Both the position numbers and the translations under genes were made by a program. Below the pieces are notes generated by a model, which was not told the origin of the DNA, searched no databases, and was given only the letters and a program-made list of their open reading frames with translations. Shown here one piece after another: positions 1-7,832 of a stretch of 37,950 nucleotides of DNA. The stretch is from Bacteroidales bacterium (lineage in GTDB: Bacteria; Bacteroidota; Bacteroidia; Bacteroidales; Prolixibacteraceae), in assembly GCA_015654795.1 (NCBI GenBank), contig JAATGF010000126.1, positions 1-37,950 on the forward strand. The letters run 5' to 3'. How positions within the stretch are numbered: the stretch's first letter is position 1; each line of letters opens with the position of its first letter.

Positions 1-102
1 ACTGTTGGTCAATATGGCAATGCAGAAGTGATTAAGAGATATGTTGAGAATCAAGGCAGGCAATATAGCCCAATTCATGTTCAGCAACTCAGTTTATGGT
101 AA
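1..102 (+). CDS. C-terminal end of a probable Y1 (IS200/RAYT-like) transposase, 5' truncated by the window
   Basis: Reading frame 1 is open from the first base to a TAA at 100-102 and gives 33 residues. They include VGQYGNAEVIKRYVENQG and end HVQQLSLW. The pattern of a short beta strand (TVG), then a helix with a hydrophobic residue followed by KRYVENQ, then a hydrophobic LSLW tail resembles the C-terminus of Y1 tyrosine transposases (IS200 TnpA and REP-associated RAYTs). The catalytic HUH motif and tyrosine would lie outside the window and cannot be checked. A GC-rich palindrome starts 9 bases after the stop, which suits such elements because they recognise hairpins. The family assignment is by memory of C-terminal patterns only. 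Confidence 0.45.
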   Translation, partial: TVGQYGNAEVIKRYVENQGRQYSPIHVQQLSLW

Positions 103-110
103 CTTCGGAT

Positions 111-132
111 ACCTCGGGGCTTGCCCCGGGGT
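111..132. repeat. GC-rich palindrome (REP-like hairpin or element end)
   Basis: ACCTCGGGGC, a TT loop, then GCCCCGGGGT gives a 10-bp stem with one T/G wobble. It lies between the transposase stop (102) and the 3' end of the asparagine synthetase gene (152, minus strand). No clean T run follows on either strand, so I favour a REP-like or transposon-end hairpin over a classical terminator, though it could still stop transcription from both convergent genes. Confidence 0.6.
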
Positions 133-151
133 TCTTCATTCACTTTTTTAA

Positions 152-2146
152 TTACTTTTGGGTGATCAGTGACTTGTTTCTTATTTTACCTTTTAAGACT
201 TCCCGTGGGTTAAGTGGCTTAAAATCTTTGATAAACTGATTATACAATAATTGTGTTGACAATATTCCTACCAATGCCATATTATCTATTTCTGATGAAA
301 TCGGAGCCATTGAAATTTTGTTAATAAGGTTATTTACAGATTGAGGATCAAAAACCTCACACTCTTTTATACGGGCATAAGAGAGCAGATCACTTACATA
401 ATCTGGAATTTTTGGCCCGATAAAGGCTTCAAGAATGGGAGCACGGTAGGCCTGTTTATGCCTGTTTCGAATAGCTTGCGGTATTTCCCCCCGCATCAAT
501 TCTTTCAAAAGGAATTTCTCATTCATCCCTTTCAACTTAAATTCATCTGGCAATGAGGCTGTGAACTCCAGAAGGCGGTGATCCAGAAATGGATAGCGTC
601 CTTCAATTGAATTTGCCATTGCCATTCGATCACCTTGCGAAGAAAGCAGATAACCTGACATGAAAATATTGGTTTCTATCAACTGCGCCTTTGCCAACGT
701 TGAAATCCCTTCTATTTCAGGTCTGATTCTTTCTGCATATTGTTCAACTGGATGGTAGTCCTTCAGATGATCATTTAATTCTGAGGTAAAATGTTTCTGA
801 ATATTGTTTGTATTTTGCCATCGCAATAAATGTGAATATACAGGTGAATTGGTCTCTTTAAGCCGGTAGCCAAAAAACATCTTCAACATTTCCGTACTTG
901 CTCGATTGATATGAGGAAGGTAAGGATAAAGTTTTTTTAGTAATAGCGGTCGGATTTTAGATTGAGGTTGCCGGGCCCAGAACTGTCTTATAAGTGTTTC
1001 TTTGAAAATATTATACCCCGCTAATGCTTCATCTGCTCCTTCACCAGTTATTACAACTTTAATTCCTTGTTCATGGACTAATTTTGATAGTCCCATCATT
1101 GGGGCAGGGGAGGTTCTTAATAATGGGATCTCTGAATGCCACACTACCTTTGGAAACCAATTTGCGATATCCGCAGGGGAACAGACTATACTTTTATGAT
1201 TGGTCTGAAAATATTGTGAAGCCTCATTCTGATATTTTGTTTCATCAAATACATTGTCTTCAAAACCAATTGAAAAAGTATTCAAATGATCAGGGGCTAT
1301 TTTTTTGATCAATGCCGTAGTTGCGCTAGAATCCAATCCTCCGCTCAAGTATGCTGCTACCGATACATCTGAACGTAAGCGAATTGCCACTGAATCAGAT
1401 AATAGGTGCCGAAACTGATCAAGTGCTTCATCGGGTGTTCCTTTAAACAGAGTCGAAGAGGTGGCATATTGAAGCGACCAGAACTTTTTAATTTTTAAAT
1501 GACCATCTTTATACCATGCACAATGACCTGGAGGTAATTCTGAAATATTTTCAAAGATCGTACGGGGAGAAAGTGTTGTCCAAAAAGTAAATACTTCTTT
1601 TAGAGCTTCTTGTGAAAAATGTCTTTTTATTCCCGGAAATTCAAAAAGGGATTTAATTTCAGATCCGAAAACAAGTGCGCCATTAACTTTAGAATAGAAA
1701 AGGGGTCTGATTCCAACGCGATCGCGGGCAAAGAAACATTCTTTCTTTTTGGTGTCCCAGATAGCAAAAGCAAATTGACCATTTATATATTGGAGTGCCT
1801 CGGCCCCATACTCTTCATACAAATGTAGGAGGACTTCCGTATCGCTGTTTGTTCTAAATCGATGTCCCTTTTTTATTAATTCATTATGAAGTTCAATATA
1901 ATTGAAGACTTCACCATTATAAACAATCCATAATGATCCATCCTCGTTGGATAACGGTTGGTTGCCTCCTGAAATATCAATAATACTTAGACGAACATTT
2001 CCCATGCCCATTCCGGATTCAAGATAAAGTCCGCAATCATCGGGTCCGCGATGATTAATACGGGTCATCATTCGGTTAAGTATCAGCTCACTTTCTACTT
2101 CGGATCGAGGTTTTTCGAGATCAATAAATCCAGCAATTCCACACAT
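152..2146 (-). CDS. asnB: Asparagine synthetase (glutamine-hydrolysing), AsnB type
   Basis: A 664-residue protein with the two-domain AsnB layout. It transfers glutamine-derived ammonia to an adenylylated carboxylate, normally aspartate, in the cytoplasm. The ATG at 2146 is chosen because it gives MCGIAGF, placing the glutaminase nucleophile Cys at position 2; an in-frame ATG 23 codons upstream would bury this Cys and overlap the ACP gene. The class II amidotransferase domain covers about residues 2-180 (NHRGPDD, YNGEVFNY). The synthetase domain carries the ATP-pyrophosphatase loop SGGLDSS at about 268-274 and ITGEGADEALAGYN further on. The gene lies 4 bases downstream of an acyl carrier protein gene and is surely co-transcribed with it. 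The pairing suggests amidation in a surface-polysaccharide or carrier-bound pathway rather than plain asparagine supply; that is inference. Confidence 0.93.
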   Translation of the reverse strand: MCGIAGFIDLEKPRSEVESELILNRMMTRINHRGPDDCGLYLESGMGMGNVRLSIIDISGGNQPLSNEDGSLWIVYNGEVFNYIELHNELIKKGHRFRTNSDTEVLLHLYEEYGAEALQYINGQFAFAIWDTKKKECFFARDRVGIRPLFYSKVNGALVFGSEIKSLFEFPGIKRHFSQEALKEVFTFWTTLSPRTIFENISELPPGHCAWYKDGHLKIKKFWSLQYATSSTLFKGTPDEALDQFRHLLSDSVAIRLRSDVSVAAYLSGGLDSSATTALIKKIAPDHLNTFSIGFEDNVFDETKYQNEASQYFQTNHKSIVCSPADIANWFPKVVWHSEIPLLRTSPAPMMGLSKLVHEQGIKVVITGEGADEALAGYNIFKETLIRQFWARQPQSKIRPLLLKKLYPYLPHINRASTEMLKMFFGYRLKETNSPVYSHLLRWQNTNNIQKHFTSELNDHLKDYHPVEQYAERIRPEIEGISTLAKAQLIETNIFMSGYLLSSQGDRMAMANSIEGRYPFLDHRLLEFTASLPDEFKLKGMNEKFLLKELMRGEIPQAIRNRHKQAYRAPILEAFIGPKIPDYVSDLLSYARIKECEVFDPQSVNNLINKISMAPISSEIDNMALVGILSTQLLYNQFIKDFKPLNPREVLKGKIRNKSLITQK

Positions 2147-2150
2147 AATT

Positions 2151-2387
2151 TCATTGTTTTGTTTTTCTTTCGAGAAAAGATGCGATAGCGTCAATTGATC
2201 CAAAATTGGCAGCATCCAACTCCGAATCGGCCACTTTAACGCTAAAATCTTCCTCTATAAATGAGATCAGGTTAAGTAGTCCCATTGAGTCGAAGATTCC
2301 CTCATCAAAAAGAAGCGTACTATCTTTGATTTTCAGGGGATCGCTGAAAGTTGTTCTGCAAACAAAATCACGTATTTGTTGTTTCAT
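2151..2387 (-). CDS. Acyl carrier protein (phosphopantetheine-binding)
   Basis: A 78-residue protein of typical ACP length. The attachment motif is DSMGLL with Ser34, preceded by LFDEGIF and followed by a helix II of alternating hydrophobic residues (NLISFIEEDF), then a short C-terminal helix (AIASFLERK). Phosphopantetheinylation at Ser34 would let it carry an acyl or aminoacyl group. It is the first gene of a two-gene minus-strand unit with the asparagine synthetase 4 bases downstream. Stand-alone ACPs of this divergent kind occur in exopolysaccharide and lipid-tail clusters rather than serving central fatty acid synthesis. No acyl ligase or glycosyltransferase is visible nearby, so the substrate is unknown. 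Confidence 0.85.
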   Translation of the reverse strand: MKQQIRDFVCRTTFSDPLKIKDSTLLFDEGIFDSMGLLNLISFIEEDFSVKVADSELDAANFGSIDAIASFLERKTKQ

Positions 2388-2852
2388 ATTTTTAATCTTA
2401 TCGATAATGTATATAATATTAGTTATAAATTTAATTGTGCGAATTGTTGAAGTTACTGAAGGTAGAGTACATTAAAGTATCAGTTTTGAATAGCCTGTAT
2501 TTAAAGTTTGGGGCTTAGCATGTAAACATGATCCTTCAATTCTGCATAAAAAACTAATGCCTTTTTTACGGCTTTATTGTGAAATTAAAACCATCTCCTT
2601 TGTTGGTGGTTATGTATAAACGGCTATGCCTGAAAAATTACTAATTTCGTGTCATGAGCAGTTTTTAAAAATTAAGTCATGTCATTTGCCGGTGTACATA
2701 CCATATTGTCTGGACACCCAAATATAGATTTCGAATTCTTGAAGGTCTTGTTAAGGAATTCTTGACCAAAGATATTGAAATGTTGTTGCAATGAAAATCA
2801 TGCGAAATGATAGAAATGAATATCTAAATTGACCATATTCACTTGATAGTAA
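2388..2852. other. Gene-free AT-rich stretch
   Basis: No open frame of note. It contains CATGTAAACATG at 2519-2530 (5-bp arms around AA) and, at 2719-2726, CAAATATA, which on the minus strand is a TAnnTTTG-like -7 box. That box is about 330 bases upstream of the ACP gene, so it may be fortuitous. A stretch around 2728-2793 reads FRILEGLVKEFLTKDIEMLLQ before a stop and may be a frame-shifted upstream part of the transposase remnant that follows. Confidence 0.4.
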
Positions 2853-3119
2853 GTATTCAGTTACAGGAAAGAAATATTATTGTACGGCTCAGATATTATA
2901 GAATCAACATTTGGAAGATATAAAAATGAATTATCGAAAAATCCAATGAGTGGAATAACTGATTTAGTACTAATAATTCCTGCTCTAACATCAAGTCTGT
3001 CTGGCGACACTGTTCGGGCAGCTATTGATAATTGTAGGGTAAAAGATATCGAAGTGTGGAAGAAAAATAATCTGTGTAACTCGTTGTTAGCAAAGAGAAA
3101 AATGGTGTTTGAAAATTAA
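2853..3119 (+). pseudogene. C-terminal remnant of a DDE-type transposase
   Basis: The frame opens after a TAA at 2850-2852 and has no ATG near its beginning; the only usable start is a TTG at 2880. It reads YGSDIIESTFGRYKNEL, then GITDLVLIIPALTSSLS, then a basic tail ending KRKMVFEN. The SDIIES-FG-YK segment followed by GIT-LVL resembles the last third of a family of Bacteroidota transposases, where the Glu of the catalytic triad lies in the IIES/FGKYK segment. Everything upstream that should hold the other catalytic residues is missing or out of frame, so this is a decayed copy. The family is recalled from pattern only. Confidence 0.5.
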
Positions 3120-3197
3120 TTGGGGGGAACTAAAAATTCTAACTTGTGGTATTTAATTCACCCCACCCGAAGGGGTTGAATCTAAATCCCGTTTCGC

Positions 3198-3237
3198 ATA
3201 AATGACTACAAATGACAATTAAATGATGATAAACGAC
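3198..3237. repeat. Short degenerate tandem repeat, unit about 10 bp (AAATGAC core)
   Basis: Four consecutive units of about 10 bp share an AAATGAC-like core: AAATGACTAC, AAATGACAAT, then more diverged TAAATGATGA and TAAACGACAT. It is the first of several adjacent short-repeat blocks in this gap, and its core foreshadows the AATGAC units beginning at 3371. Confidence 0.55.
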
Positions 3238-3277
3238 ATGAACTTTTATAACTCTCAATTTCGGGAACGGTCCGCAC

Positions 3278-3365
3278 CTGCTCTATATCTGCTCTATGCC
3301 CGCTCTATACTTGCTCTATGTTTGGTTCTTGTTTAGTCCATGTTTGGTCCATATCGAGTCTGGAC
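3278..3365. repeat. Degenerate tandem repeat, eight units of 11 bp (GCTCTAT core)
   Basis: Eight successive 11-bp units keep exact register: CTGCTCTATAT, CTGCTCTATGC, CCGCTCTATAC, TTGCTCTATGT, TTGGTTCTTGT, TTAGTCCATGT, TTGGTCCATAT and CGAGTCTGGAC. The first four share GCTCTAT perfectly, and the later ones decay progressively. The 11-bp period is not a multiple of three, so it does not encode a peptide repeat. It has no spacer structure like that of a CRISPR. Confidence 0.8.
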
Positions 3366-3370
3366 CTTTT

Positions 3371-3513
3371 AATGACGGCTAAGCCCAATGACCTTTTCAA
3401 TGACTTTTTTAATGACGGCGAAGCCCAATGACCTGTTCAATGACTTTTTCAATGACGGCAAAGCCAATGACCTTTTCAATGACCTTTTCAATGACTATTT
3501 TAATGACAGTCTC
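3371..3513. repeat. Higher-order tandem repeat of AATGAC units (12- and 16-bp units in a 40-bp super-repeat)
   Basis: Eleven units each start with AATGAC. The order is one 16-bp unit (AATGACGGCTAAGCCC) and two 12-bp units (AATGACCTTTTC type), repeated again as 16+12+12, then 15+12+12+12+12. The 40-bp super-repeat therefore occurs twice perfectly in register and a third time with a 1-bp deletion and extra 12-mers. Open frames across it read FND or MTFS repeats, but the 16-bp units break the frame, so I treat it as non-coding. Confidence 0.85.
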
Positions 3514-3744
3514 TCCATCTCTCCTTTTCCCTATCGCCCTTGCGCCCTATCGCCTTTTCTCCCCATCGCCTTATCGCCCCATCATTCCATTTCCCTGCTC
3601 TATACCAGGTAGGGTTCAAAACAATAAATTCTTTACCTGAAAAGATCCGTGTCGTATCAAACAAGTCATTTTTATTGATCGAAAATTCATCTTTATAAAT
3701 CTCCACAACAATTCAATGTGATCCCCATTCGGAGCCGTTCCTGT
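3514..3744. other. Pyrimidine-rich TATCGCC repeats and unannotated gap
   Basis: From about 3526 to 3586 the plus strand is strongly pyrimidine-rich and repeats TATCGCC or CATCGCC every 12 to 16 bases, which continues the repeat cluster. From about 3606 to 3706 the minus strand is open and includes KDEFSINKNDLFDTTRIF. This could be a leftover of a lost gene end, but it has no recognisable domain and I do not call it. Confidence 0.45.
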
Positions 3745-6444
3745 CTATCTGATTGAGAACAAAAAGCTTCCGGCTTTCAGACTCAATTCATTCAATCCGT
3801 TATCCTGCTTCACCACTTTAATCGACTCATTTGCAGACAATGCCTTTCCTCCTTCTAAAATCTTATCTCCTTTCAAAACCAGACTGGCAGTGCTGTTTGG
3901 AGGAACAGTTACCTTGTATTCAATCTTTTTACCTGTTCTTTTCCATGAGGACACGATCGTTCCATAAGGCCCGGCATGGCTTGCTTCGAAACTGTTGAGT
4001 CCCTTTACAAAATCGGGTTTTAGCACTATATTCTTAAAACCGGGCTGCTGTTCGTCCGGATAAATCCCTCCCGGCGATTTGTAGAACCATGCCCCTATCT
4101 CACCAAACATGATATGATTAAGCGATATATCCGATTTTGAATCAATGGGCCAGTTCTCGTACAAAGTAGTTGCACCATTTACAATCCACCAACCCCACGA
4201 AGGGAATGTTTTCTGCAAGGCAACCTCGTAGGCAAGGTCGGCATAACCATTTGCACTCAAAGCATTGAGAACTGTTTTTGTACCTAACAGGCCAACGTCA
4301 ATATGTTTCCCATCGGCAATCACCCGTTTGGCGAGGTTTTCAGCCACTTTGCTTCGCAACTCTTCAGGTACAATTCCCCAATGCAACGGGGCACTCAACT
4401 CTGTTTGAAAACCACTCCCGTAAATTCCAGTCTCACGGTTCAGGTATTTTGTATTAATTGCATTCTTAATTTTTAATGCCAGTGCATTGTACTTTTCGGA
4501 ATCAGCCGTTTTTCCCAGAATTCCAGCAGTTTTGGCAAGGATAGAGGCATCCGCATAATAATAGATTGAAGAAGTCAATTCCTTAGGTGTTACAGATTTA
4601 ACAGGAACCCAGTCTCCTAAACCCCAGTCTGTTATTCCCGATGGGCTAATCTGTTCAATATGATCAACATAGCGACGGATATTGTCATAACAATCAGAAA
4701 GCAGCTTAGTATCTCCATAAAAGAGGTAGATATTCCAGGGGATAATTGCGATTGTGCTGGTCCAGTCGGGACCATTCGCCCATGTGTAACCCCATCCGCT
4801 TGTTGGAATAATTGCCGGGAGAACTCCGTTGGGTTGCTGTTCGTCGCGATGATCGGCCAGCCATTTTTCATAAACTGTAAGACCATCGAAATTGTATAGC
4901 CCTGTTTCTATTGCGATATGCGCATCACCCGTCCATCCGTTCTTTTCGCGTTGCGGGCAATCGGTCGGGTAACCAAATAAATTCGACAAATAGGAGTTAT
5001 TGGTCGCTTTCCATATTTTATTAAGGATCGTATCCGAAGAGTGAATATGTCCGGCTGCGGGAACATCGCTGTGCATAAAATATCCTGTTAAACTTTCCTT
5101 CGTAAGCTCAACAGGCTGATCACTTGTTACCTCTACATACTGAAAACCCTTGTAATTAAAAGAGGGTTTGAAGATCTCCTCCCCTTTTCCCTTTAGTGTA
5201 TAAATATCAGTTCCAAACGGATCGAGCTGATCGGTTGGCCGGTAATGAACATCAATATTCGACTGGTCGGCTTTGCCATCTGCTCCAAGTCGCTCAGCAT
5301 GTTTCAAACGGATCACGGTTCCGGCAGCGCCCCGAACTTTAAGCTGACTAACGCCTGCGATATTTCTGCCCAGGTCAAAAAGATAAAGCGAATCGCTGAA
5401 TTTCGTCATTTTAAAAGCAGGAATCTCCTCAACATCCCTGATCGGATGCAGCGCTTGGGTTACAATATTTTCAGCAGGCGCTCCTACCGGAATCGCATTC
5501 GCCCATTTTGAATCATCAAATCCTGGCGTATTCCATCCCTGCTGGGCTAACCTTGCATCAATATGTTCTCCCGTATAAATACTGTTAAAAACAACAGGGC
5601 TTAGCGATGTTTTCCATTCGGTCCCCGAAGAAATGGTTTCCTGTGATCCGTCAGCATAGGTTATCCTGATGTCCATGCAGAAACCGGGACGCGCACGCCA
5701 TGGGGCTTCATCAAAATACCATACAGCCGTCGACTGGTGATTATACCAACCGTTTCCCAGCAAGACACCAATGGCATTTCCTCCCTCCTTCAGCAATTTG
5801 GTAATATCATGCGTGAGGTAAAGTGTACGGCGGTCGAATCGTGTGTACATCGGATCGAGCCTGTGATTTCCAACCTTCTCACCATTAATATACAATTCAA
5901 ACAATCCGCCAGCGGCAATATACGCCCTTGCTGAAACGACCTTCTTACCTGCAATAAATTCTTTACGGAAATAAGGAGCAGGTTTTAACCTGACATCACG
6001 CGTATCCGAAATCCACGCCCCTTTCCAGTTCTCTTTCTTCATCATTCCTGTTTCGAAACTTGCCGGAAGCGAAGCAGAAGATGGATTTCCCCAGGCATCC
6101 CAAACCTTTACGCTCCAAAAATAGCGGGTAAAAGGTTCCAGCGGTAAACCATTATATTCAGCAAGCATTGCCGCCGAAGTGATTTTCCCCGTTGTCCATT
6201 TATCGCCAACTCCCGAACCAACTTTCGACGAATCGGTCCCCACAACAATCTCATAAGCACTTTGAGTTGCCTCACGTCTGTCGTCAATCATGATCCAGGT
6301 CAGGCGGGGATTAGGTGAATCAATGCCAATCGGATTCACAAGATACTCGCATCTTAAGTTACCCGCTTCCCAACTTGCCATCGTTTTTGTTTGAGCTAAA
6401 AACATTACTGCCAGCAAAAACACAAGGCACATCGTAGTTCTCAT
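3745..6444 (-). CDS. Secreted alpha-L-rhamnosidase, GH78
   Basis: An 899-residue protein that should release terminal alpha-L-rhamnose in the periplasm or at the cell surface. A signal peptide (MRTTMCLVFLLAVMFLAQ) ends near residue 22. Beta-sandwich domains cover about 25-440 and an (alpha/alpha)6 barrel about 460-790, followed by a C-terminal beta domain. The GH78 signature DCPQREKNGWTGD puts acidic residues at Asp495, Glu500 and Asp507, the same 0/5/12 spacing I recall for Bacillus RhaB (567, 572, 579). The second catalytic acid is probably Glu782 in HIMFGEIGAWFY. Length is normal for the family. It is divergent from an AraC regulator with 233 bases between them, which suggests local control by that regulator. 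No rhamnose catabolic genes are in the window. Confidence 0.93.
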   Translation of the reverse strand: MRTTMCLVFLLAVMFLAQTKTMASWEAGNLRCEYLVNPIGIDSPNPRLTWIMIDDRREATQSAYEIVVGTDSSKVGSGVGDKWTTGKITSAAMLAEYNGLPLEPFTRYFWSVKVWDAWGNPSSASLPASFETGMMKKENWKGAWISDTRDVRLKPAPYFRKEFIAGKKVVSARAYIAAGGLFELYINGEKVGNHRLDPMYTRFDRRTLYLTHDITKLLKEGGNAIGVLLGNGWYNHQSTAVWYFDEAPWRARPGFCMDIRITYADGSQETISSGTEWKTSLSPVVFNSIYTGEHIDARLAQQGWNTPGFDDSKWANAIPVGAPAENIVTQALHPIRDVEEIPAFKMTKFSDSLYLFDLGRNIAGVSQLKVRGAAGTVIRLKHAERLGADGKADQSNIDVHYRPTDQLDPFGTDIYTLKGKGEEIFKPSFNYKGFQYVEVTSDQPVELTKESLTGYFMHSDVPAAGHIHSSDTILNKIWKATNNSYLSNLFGYPTDCPQREKNGWTGDAHIAIETGLYNFDGLTVYEKWLADHRDEQQPNGVLPAIIPTSGWGYTWANGPDWTSTIAIIPWNIYLFYGDTKLLSDCYDNIRRYVDHIEQISPSGITDWGLGDWVPVKSVTPKELTSSIYYYADASILAKTAGILGKTADSEKYNALALKIKNAINTKYLNRETGIYGSGFQTELSAPLHWGIVPEELRSKVAENLAKRVIADGKHIDVGLLGTKTVLNALSANGYADLAYEVALQKTFPSWGWWIVNGATTLYENWPIDSKSDISLNHIMFGEIGAWFYKSPGGIYPDEQQPGFKNIVLKPDFVKGLNSFEASHAGPYGTIVSSWKRTGKKIEYKVTVPPNSTASLVLKGDKILEGGKALSANESIKVVKQDNGLNELSLKAGSFLFSIR

Positions 6445-6486
6445 ATATTAATAATAATTAGTATGGATTTCCAGCTTCAATAATAC

Positions 6487-6528
6487 CCATTTTCTGTGTA
6501 TTATCGGCAAAGCATATTCAGAAAATGG
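6487..6528. promoter_or_regulatory. 10-bp perfect inverted repeat in the GH78/AraC control region
   Basis: CCATTTTCTG at 6487-6496 is repeated in reverse complement as CAGAAAATGG at 6519-6528, with a 22-base spacer. It begins 42 bases upstream of the GH78 start codon. Arm centres are 32 bp apart, about three helical turns, which suits a dimeric regulator binding both arms. It could equally form a hairpin in the GH78 leader. Link to the AraC protein encoded next door is inference. Confidence 0.6.
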
Positions 6529-6642
6529 CCATCTTTTCGAATGATCAGTGTTGAAAGCCGATTTTACCGAATTGCAGCCACACCACTAATCTATTTTTAA
6601 CACTTTCTAATGTAATCTTAACCATTCTGGCTGAAAATTTAT

Positions 6643-6650
6643 TATATTTG
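6643..6650 (+). promoter_or_regulatory. -7 promoter box (TATATTTG) for the AraC gene
   Basis: TATATTTG matches the Bacteroidota -7 consensus TAnnTTTG exactly and lies 27 bases before the ATG at 6678. No convincing -33 TTTG is present at the usual distance. Confidence 0.5.
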
Positions 6651-6677
6651 CCCACAAATACTAAACAAAATTAACAC

Positions 6678-7526
6678 ATGGAATTTCGGTTCACAAAGAC
6701 TGATATCCCGGAGGAGAAATCCTTTTCGGTTCGCAAGCAATCTTTTGAAGAGTTCCCGGTCATTCATGCACATAATAACTATGAGCTTAATCTATTGACT
6801 TCAGGAAGCGGAAAAAGAATTGTCGGCAATAATATATCGCCGTTCGAAAACGATGATCTGATCCTGATTGGTCCAAATTTGCCGCACTACCGCGAACTAT
6901 CAGAACCCGATAAAAATAATCCAACAGAATATCTGACACTTAGCATCTCAGAAACGCTGGCTAACAGTGATATATTTCAAATTAAAGAACTTGAATCAAT
7001 CCGGAATCTTTTTAGCCAGGCATTGAGTGGAATCGTTTTTAAAGGCGACGGTGTTAAGCTTATCGAACAACAAATACTGCAACTGGCTGAATTAAAAGGG
7101 TGTGACAGCTTTATAGCCCTGATTAAACTACTGAAAAGTTTGACTGAAATCGAAGAACAGGAAACACTCTCGCTTACATCAGAGTTACCGGTGAGTTATT
7201 ATAAAGATCTGGATCAGATTAAAACCGTTTACGATTATGTCTTGCGTAATATACAGGATACCATCACGCTCGGCACTGCGGCAGGGTTACTGAATATGGC
7301 TCCCGGCTCGTTTTGCCGCTTTTTTAAGAAACGGACCGGACAATCCTTTATGCAATATGTGAAAGATATCCGCATAAGCACTGCATCGCGGCTGTTGGCT
7401 GACACAGAAATGTCCATTGCGCAAATAAGCATCGAAAGCGGATACAACAACCTTGCAAATTTCAATTTCTATTTCAAGCGTATTATGAAAATGACTCCAT
7501 CAGAATACCGTAAAAACTTCAGATAA
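6678..7526 (+). CDS. AraC-family transcriptional regulator
   Basis: A 282-residue cytoplasmic regulator. The N-terminal half is a cupin-like sensing domain beginning with VIHAHNNYELNLL (about 28-40) and PHYRE, as in sugar-responsive AraC proteins. The C-terminal 100 residues (about 183-282) hold the two helix-turn-helix motifs: TLGTAAGLLNMAPGSFCRFF, then AQISIESGYNNLANFNFYFK and the closing MTPSEYRK. It is divergent from the GH78 rhamnosidase and lies about 300 bases upstream of the permease gene, so either or both are likely targets. The inverted repeat at 6487-6528 is a candidate site. The effector is not evident from sequence; rhamnose or a sugar acid would be reasonable guesses. Confidence 0.92.
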   Translation: MEFRFTKTDIPEEKSFSVRKQSFEEFPVIHAHNNYELNLLTSGSGKRIVGNNISPFENDDLILIGPNLPHYRELSEPDKNNPTEYLTLSISETLANSDIFQIKELESIRNLFSQALSGIVFKGDGVKLIEQQILQLAELKGCDSFIALIKLLKSLTEIEEQETLSLTSELPVSYYKDLDQIKTVYDYVLRNIQDTITLGTAAGLLNMAPGSFCRFFKKRTGQSFMQYVKDIRISTASRLLADTEMSIAQISIESGYNNLANFNFYFKRIMKMTPSEYRKNFR

Positions 7527-7832
7527 GTACCAGAAATGAAATAATGTCGTATTTGCAAATAGCTTAATCGTATGTTTTTTATTATATTATGTACCTTTAT
7601 GTATTTGGTTCCCGTATGAAATCAACATGGAGTTAATATGGAACTAACACGGAGGCAGCATTTTCCCTATATTATTGTTAATTTATGCACGACTATCAAA
7701 ATACGCTATTAAATTATTCATATTACTTAAGTCGTCCCATCCGAATGTATAAAATACATATTCAGGATTGAGTCTAATCCGAATTGTAATAAATTTTCCT
7801 ACTTTCGTCCCTTATTGACTAATTGAACAACC
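7527..7832. promoter_or_regulatory. Permease upstream region with palindromes
   Basis: There is no gene here. ATGTAT at 7745-7750 and ATACAT at 7754-7759 form a perfect palindrome around AAA, a plausible operator. GGATT and AATCC (about 7765-7780) form a second small stem. TACTTTCG at 7800-7807 is one base off the TAnnTTTG -7 consensus and lies 25 bases before the permease ATG. No -33 box is clear. Confidence 0.4.

Noticed and set aside
111..132. Rho-independent terminator for asnB or the transposase
   Set aside because: The stem is strong but there is no adjacent T run on either strand, so a REP-like or element-end palindrome is the better description.
2147..2215. Longer N-terminus for the asparagine synthetase
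   Set aside because: It would place 23 residues before the catalytic Cys and overlap the ACP gene. Class II amidotransferases need the Cys exposed at position 2.
3198..3590. CRISPR array
   Set aside because: Units are 10-16 bp with no unique spacers of 30 bp or more, and no cas genes are present.
3388..3640. Open frames reading FND or MTFS repeats over the AATGAC array
   Set aside because: The apparent peptide repeat follows directly from a DNA repeat whose 16-bp units break the frame. There is no signal, domain or start context, and overlapping frames are equally open.
3500..3706. A 68-residue minus-strand open frame downstream of GH78
   Set aside because: Its C-terminal half lies in repeat DNA and no family is recognised. 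At most it is a relic of a lost gene end.
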